Source of the DNA: Actinomycetota bacterium
Lineage (GTDB): Bacteria; Actinomycetota; Actinomycetes; S36-B12; UBA10799
Reading direction: 5' to 3'
DNA: 7,370 bases
Assembly: GCA_030837395.1 (NCBI GenBank)
Contig: JAUPKO010000811.1
Span: 1 to 7,370, forward strand
Shown one piece after another: positions 6,582-7,370 of this stretch. The notes under the pieces are model-generated. The model was not told the origin of the DNA, made no database searches, and saw only the letters and a list, made by a program, of their open reading frames with translations. Made by a program: the position numbers and the translations under genes. Every line of letters starts with the position of its first letter. Positions within the stretch are counted from its first letter, which is position 1.

Positions 6582-7370
6582 GCGAGCTGGGGCGGGCGGT
6601 GGCTGCGAAGCTGAAGGCATACGAACTCGACGAAGTGGAGGAGGTCCTCCGGGAGGCCCGCATCTCGACCGCTGCCACAGTGCCCAAGCCTGTGCGCCTG
6701 CGTGTGGAGCAGGTCGCCTTCCACGGTATCAAGCGCCTCCGTGTCCCGACCCAGAAGGACACTGCGACGGATGCTGCGGCGAGTGGCGGCGAAGAGGTAA
6801 AGGCCGACGCCGACGACGCAGGGCTCTCTGGTGCAAGTGCAAGGGTAGAAGCGGCTCCGTCCGAGACTGTGTTCCGGGAGGTGCCCTTTAACTTCTCCTG
6901 GAAGCTCGGAGCTGGCTTATATGGTGTGGGCAGCGCGCAGAACCTTCGGGGTAAGAGCTCGCTCTTGGAGATCATTCGCTGGGCTCTGCGCGGACGTTGC
7001 CGTTTACAGTCCGACGTTGCGCTATGGCTGCGCCATGTGACGGTGATGTTTCTCGTCAACGATGAGCACATCGTGGTCGACTTCGATGTGCTGGACGGGG
7101 TTCCCCGAGGTTCGGTAACAAGCCAGGGCGGCGGGTCTGAACGTGCTAGGGCAGTGGCGCAGTTCAGCGATCACGACAGCTTCGAGCAAGTCATGGACGC
7201 GGTGATGATGCCGCTGCTGCAGTTGCAGCGCATTGCGTCCTGGCAGGACGACAAGGCTATTGAGCACGCCTGGGTCACTTATGCGGGAGCACTGACGGTC
7301 TCCTCGCGGGGTCTGGATCAGCTTATGGGCGACATCGCCTTCTCCGGCCTGCCCAGCCGACTGTTGTCGA
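6578..7370 (+). CDS. Rad50/SMC-like P-loop ATPase, N-terminal part (runs off window)
   Basis: The frame is open from GTG 6578 to the window end (264 codons, 3' incomplete). GGAGGG at 6565-6570 lies seven bases before the start, which overlaps the previous stop as GTGA. Residues 1-35 are helical. RLRVEQVAFHGIKRLRV (40-56) resembles the first strands of SMC-type ATPases. An Ala/Asp/Glu-rich linker of about 40 residues follows (57-97), and then the P-loop at 118-130, GSAQNLRGKSSLLEI with Lys126 and Ser127. The first Gly of the classic GxxxxGK motif is replaced by Ala120. The following LRGRCRLQSDVALWLRHVTVMF fits a Rad50-like lobe. The coiled coil, signature motif and Walker B must lie beyond the window. 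Two TTA codons occur (6917, 7004). It is likely a DNA- or nucleoprotein-acting ATPase in a defence or repair-like system, but its substrate is unknown. Confidence 0.85.
   Translation, partial: MSELGRAVAAKLKAYELDEVEEVLREARISTAATVPKPVRLRVEQVAFHGIKRLRVPTQKDTATDAAASGGEEVKADADDAGLSGASARVEAAPSETVFREVPFNFSWKLGAGLYGVGSAQNLRGKSSLLEIIRWALRGRCRLQSDVALWLRHVTVMFLVNDEHIVVDFDVLDGVPRGSVTSQGGGSERARAVAQFSDHDSFEQVMDAVMMPLLQLQRIASWQDDKAIEHAWVTYAGALTVSSRGLDQLMGDIAFSGLPSRLLS

Overview
The window comes from a high-GC actinobacterium, most likely Streptomyces or a close relative. The right-hand two thirds is GC-rich (one sampled line near 4741 is about 68% GC). It uses GTG starts, GTGA stop/start overlaps and purine-rich ribosome binding sites. 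It also carries a decayed transposase of the IS701 type common in actinomycetes. The mix of a nuclease-type ATPase, transposon debris and unrecognised compact operons looks like an accessory or defence island rather than core chromosome.

Layout from left to right. (1) 1-215 is a non-coding lead-in. (2) 216-2504 (+) encodes a 762-residue AAA_13-type ABC ATPase. It has a split ATPase, a coiled coil with a CxxC zinc-hook apex, and a C-terminal Arg-Glu-His region of the kind found in the RloC/PrrC anticodon nucleases. It is visibly poorer in GC than the rest and carries three rare TTA codons. (3) About 2687-3420 (-) is a 5'-truncated, multiply frameshifted IS701-like transposase remnant, lying between two converging transcription units. 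(4) 5732-3448 (-) is a two-gene operon: a 560-residue protein with an HELMH zincin-like motif, overlapping by GTGA with a 201-residue protein that has a central membrane segment. (5) 5733-5945 is a divergent intergenic region with a perfect dyad at the start codon of the minus-strand operon, a strong hairpin just inside that gene, and three TTGGTGG copies. (6) 5946 to the window end (+) is a second operon: a 211-residue protein of unknown family, overlapping by GTGA with a Rad50/SMC-like P-loop ATPase that runs off the right edge.

Only the RloC-like protein has a nameable biochemical family, and even there the nuclease activity is inferred. The most interesting part is the back-to-back pair of operons around 5.7-5.9 kb. 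One side offers a possible protease plus a membrane partner, the other an SMC-like ATPase plus a small partner. They share one control region and could form one multi-component system or two adjacent ones. The downstream part of the ATPase operon is outside the window, so the full gene set cannot be judged here.
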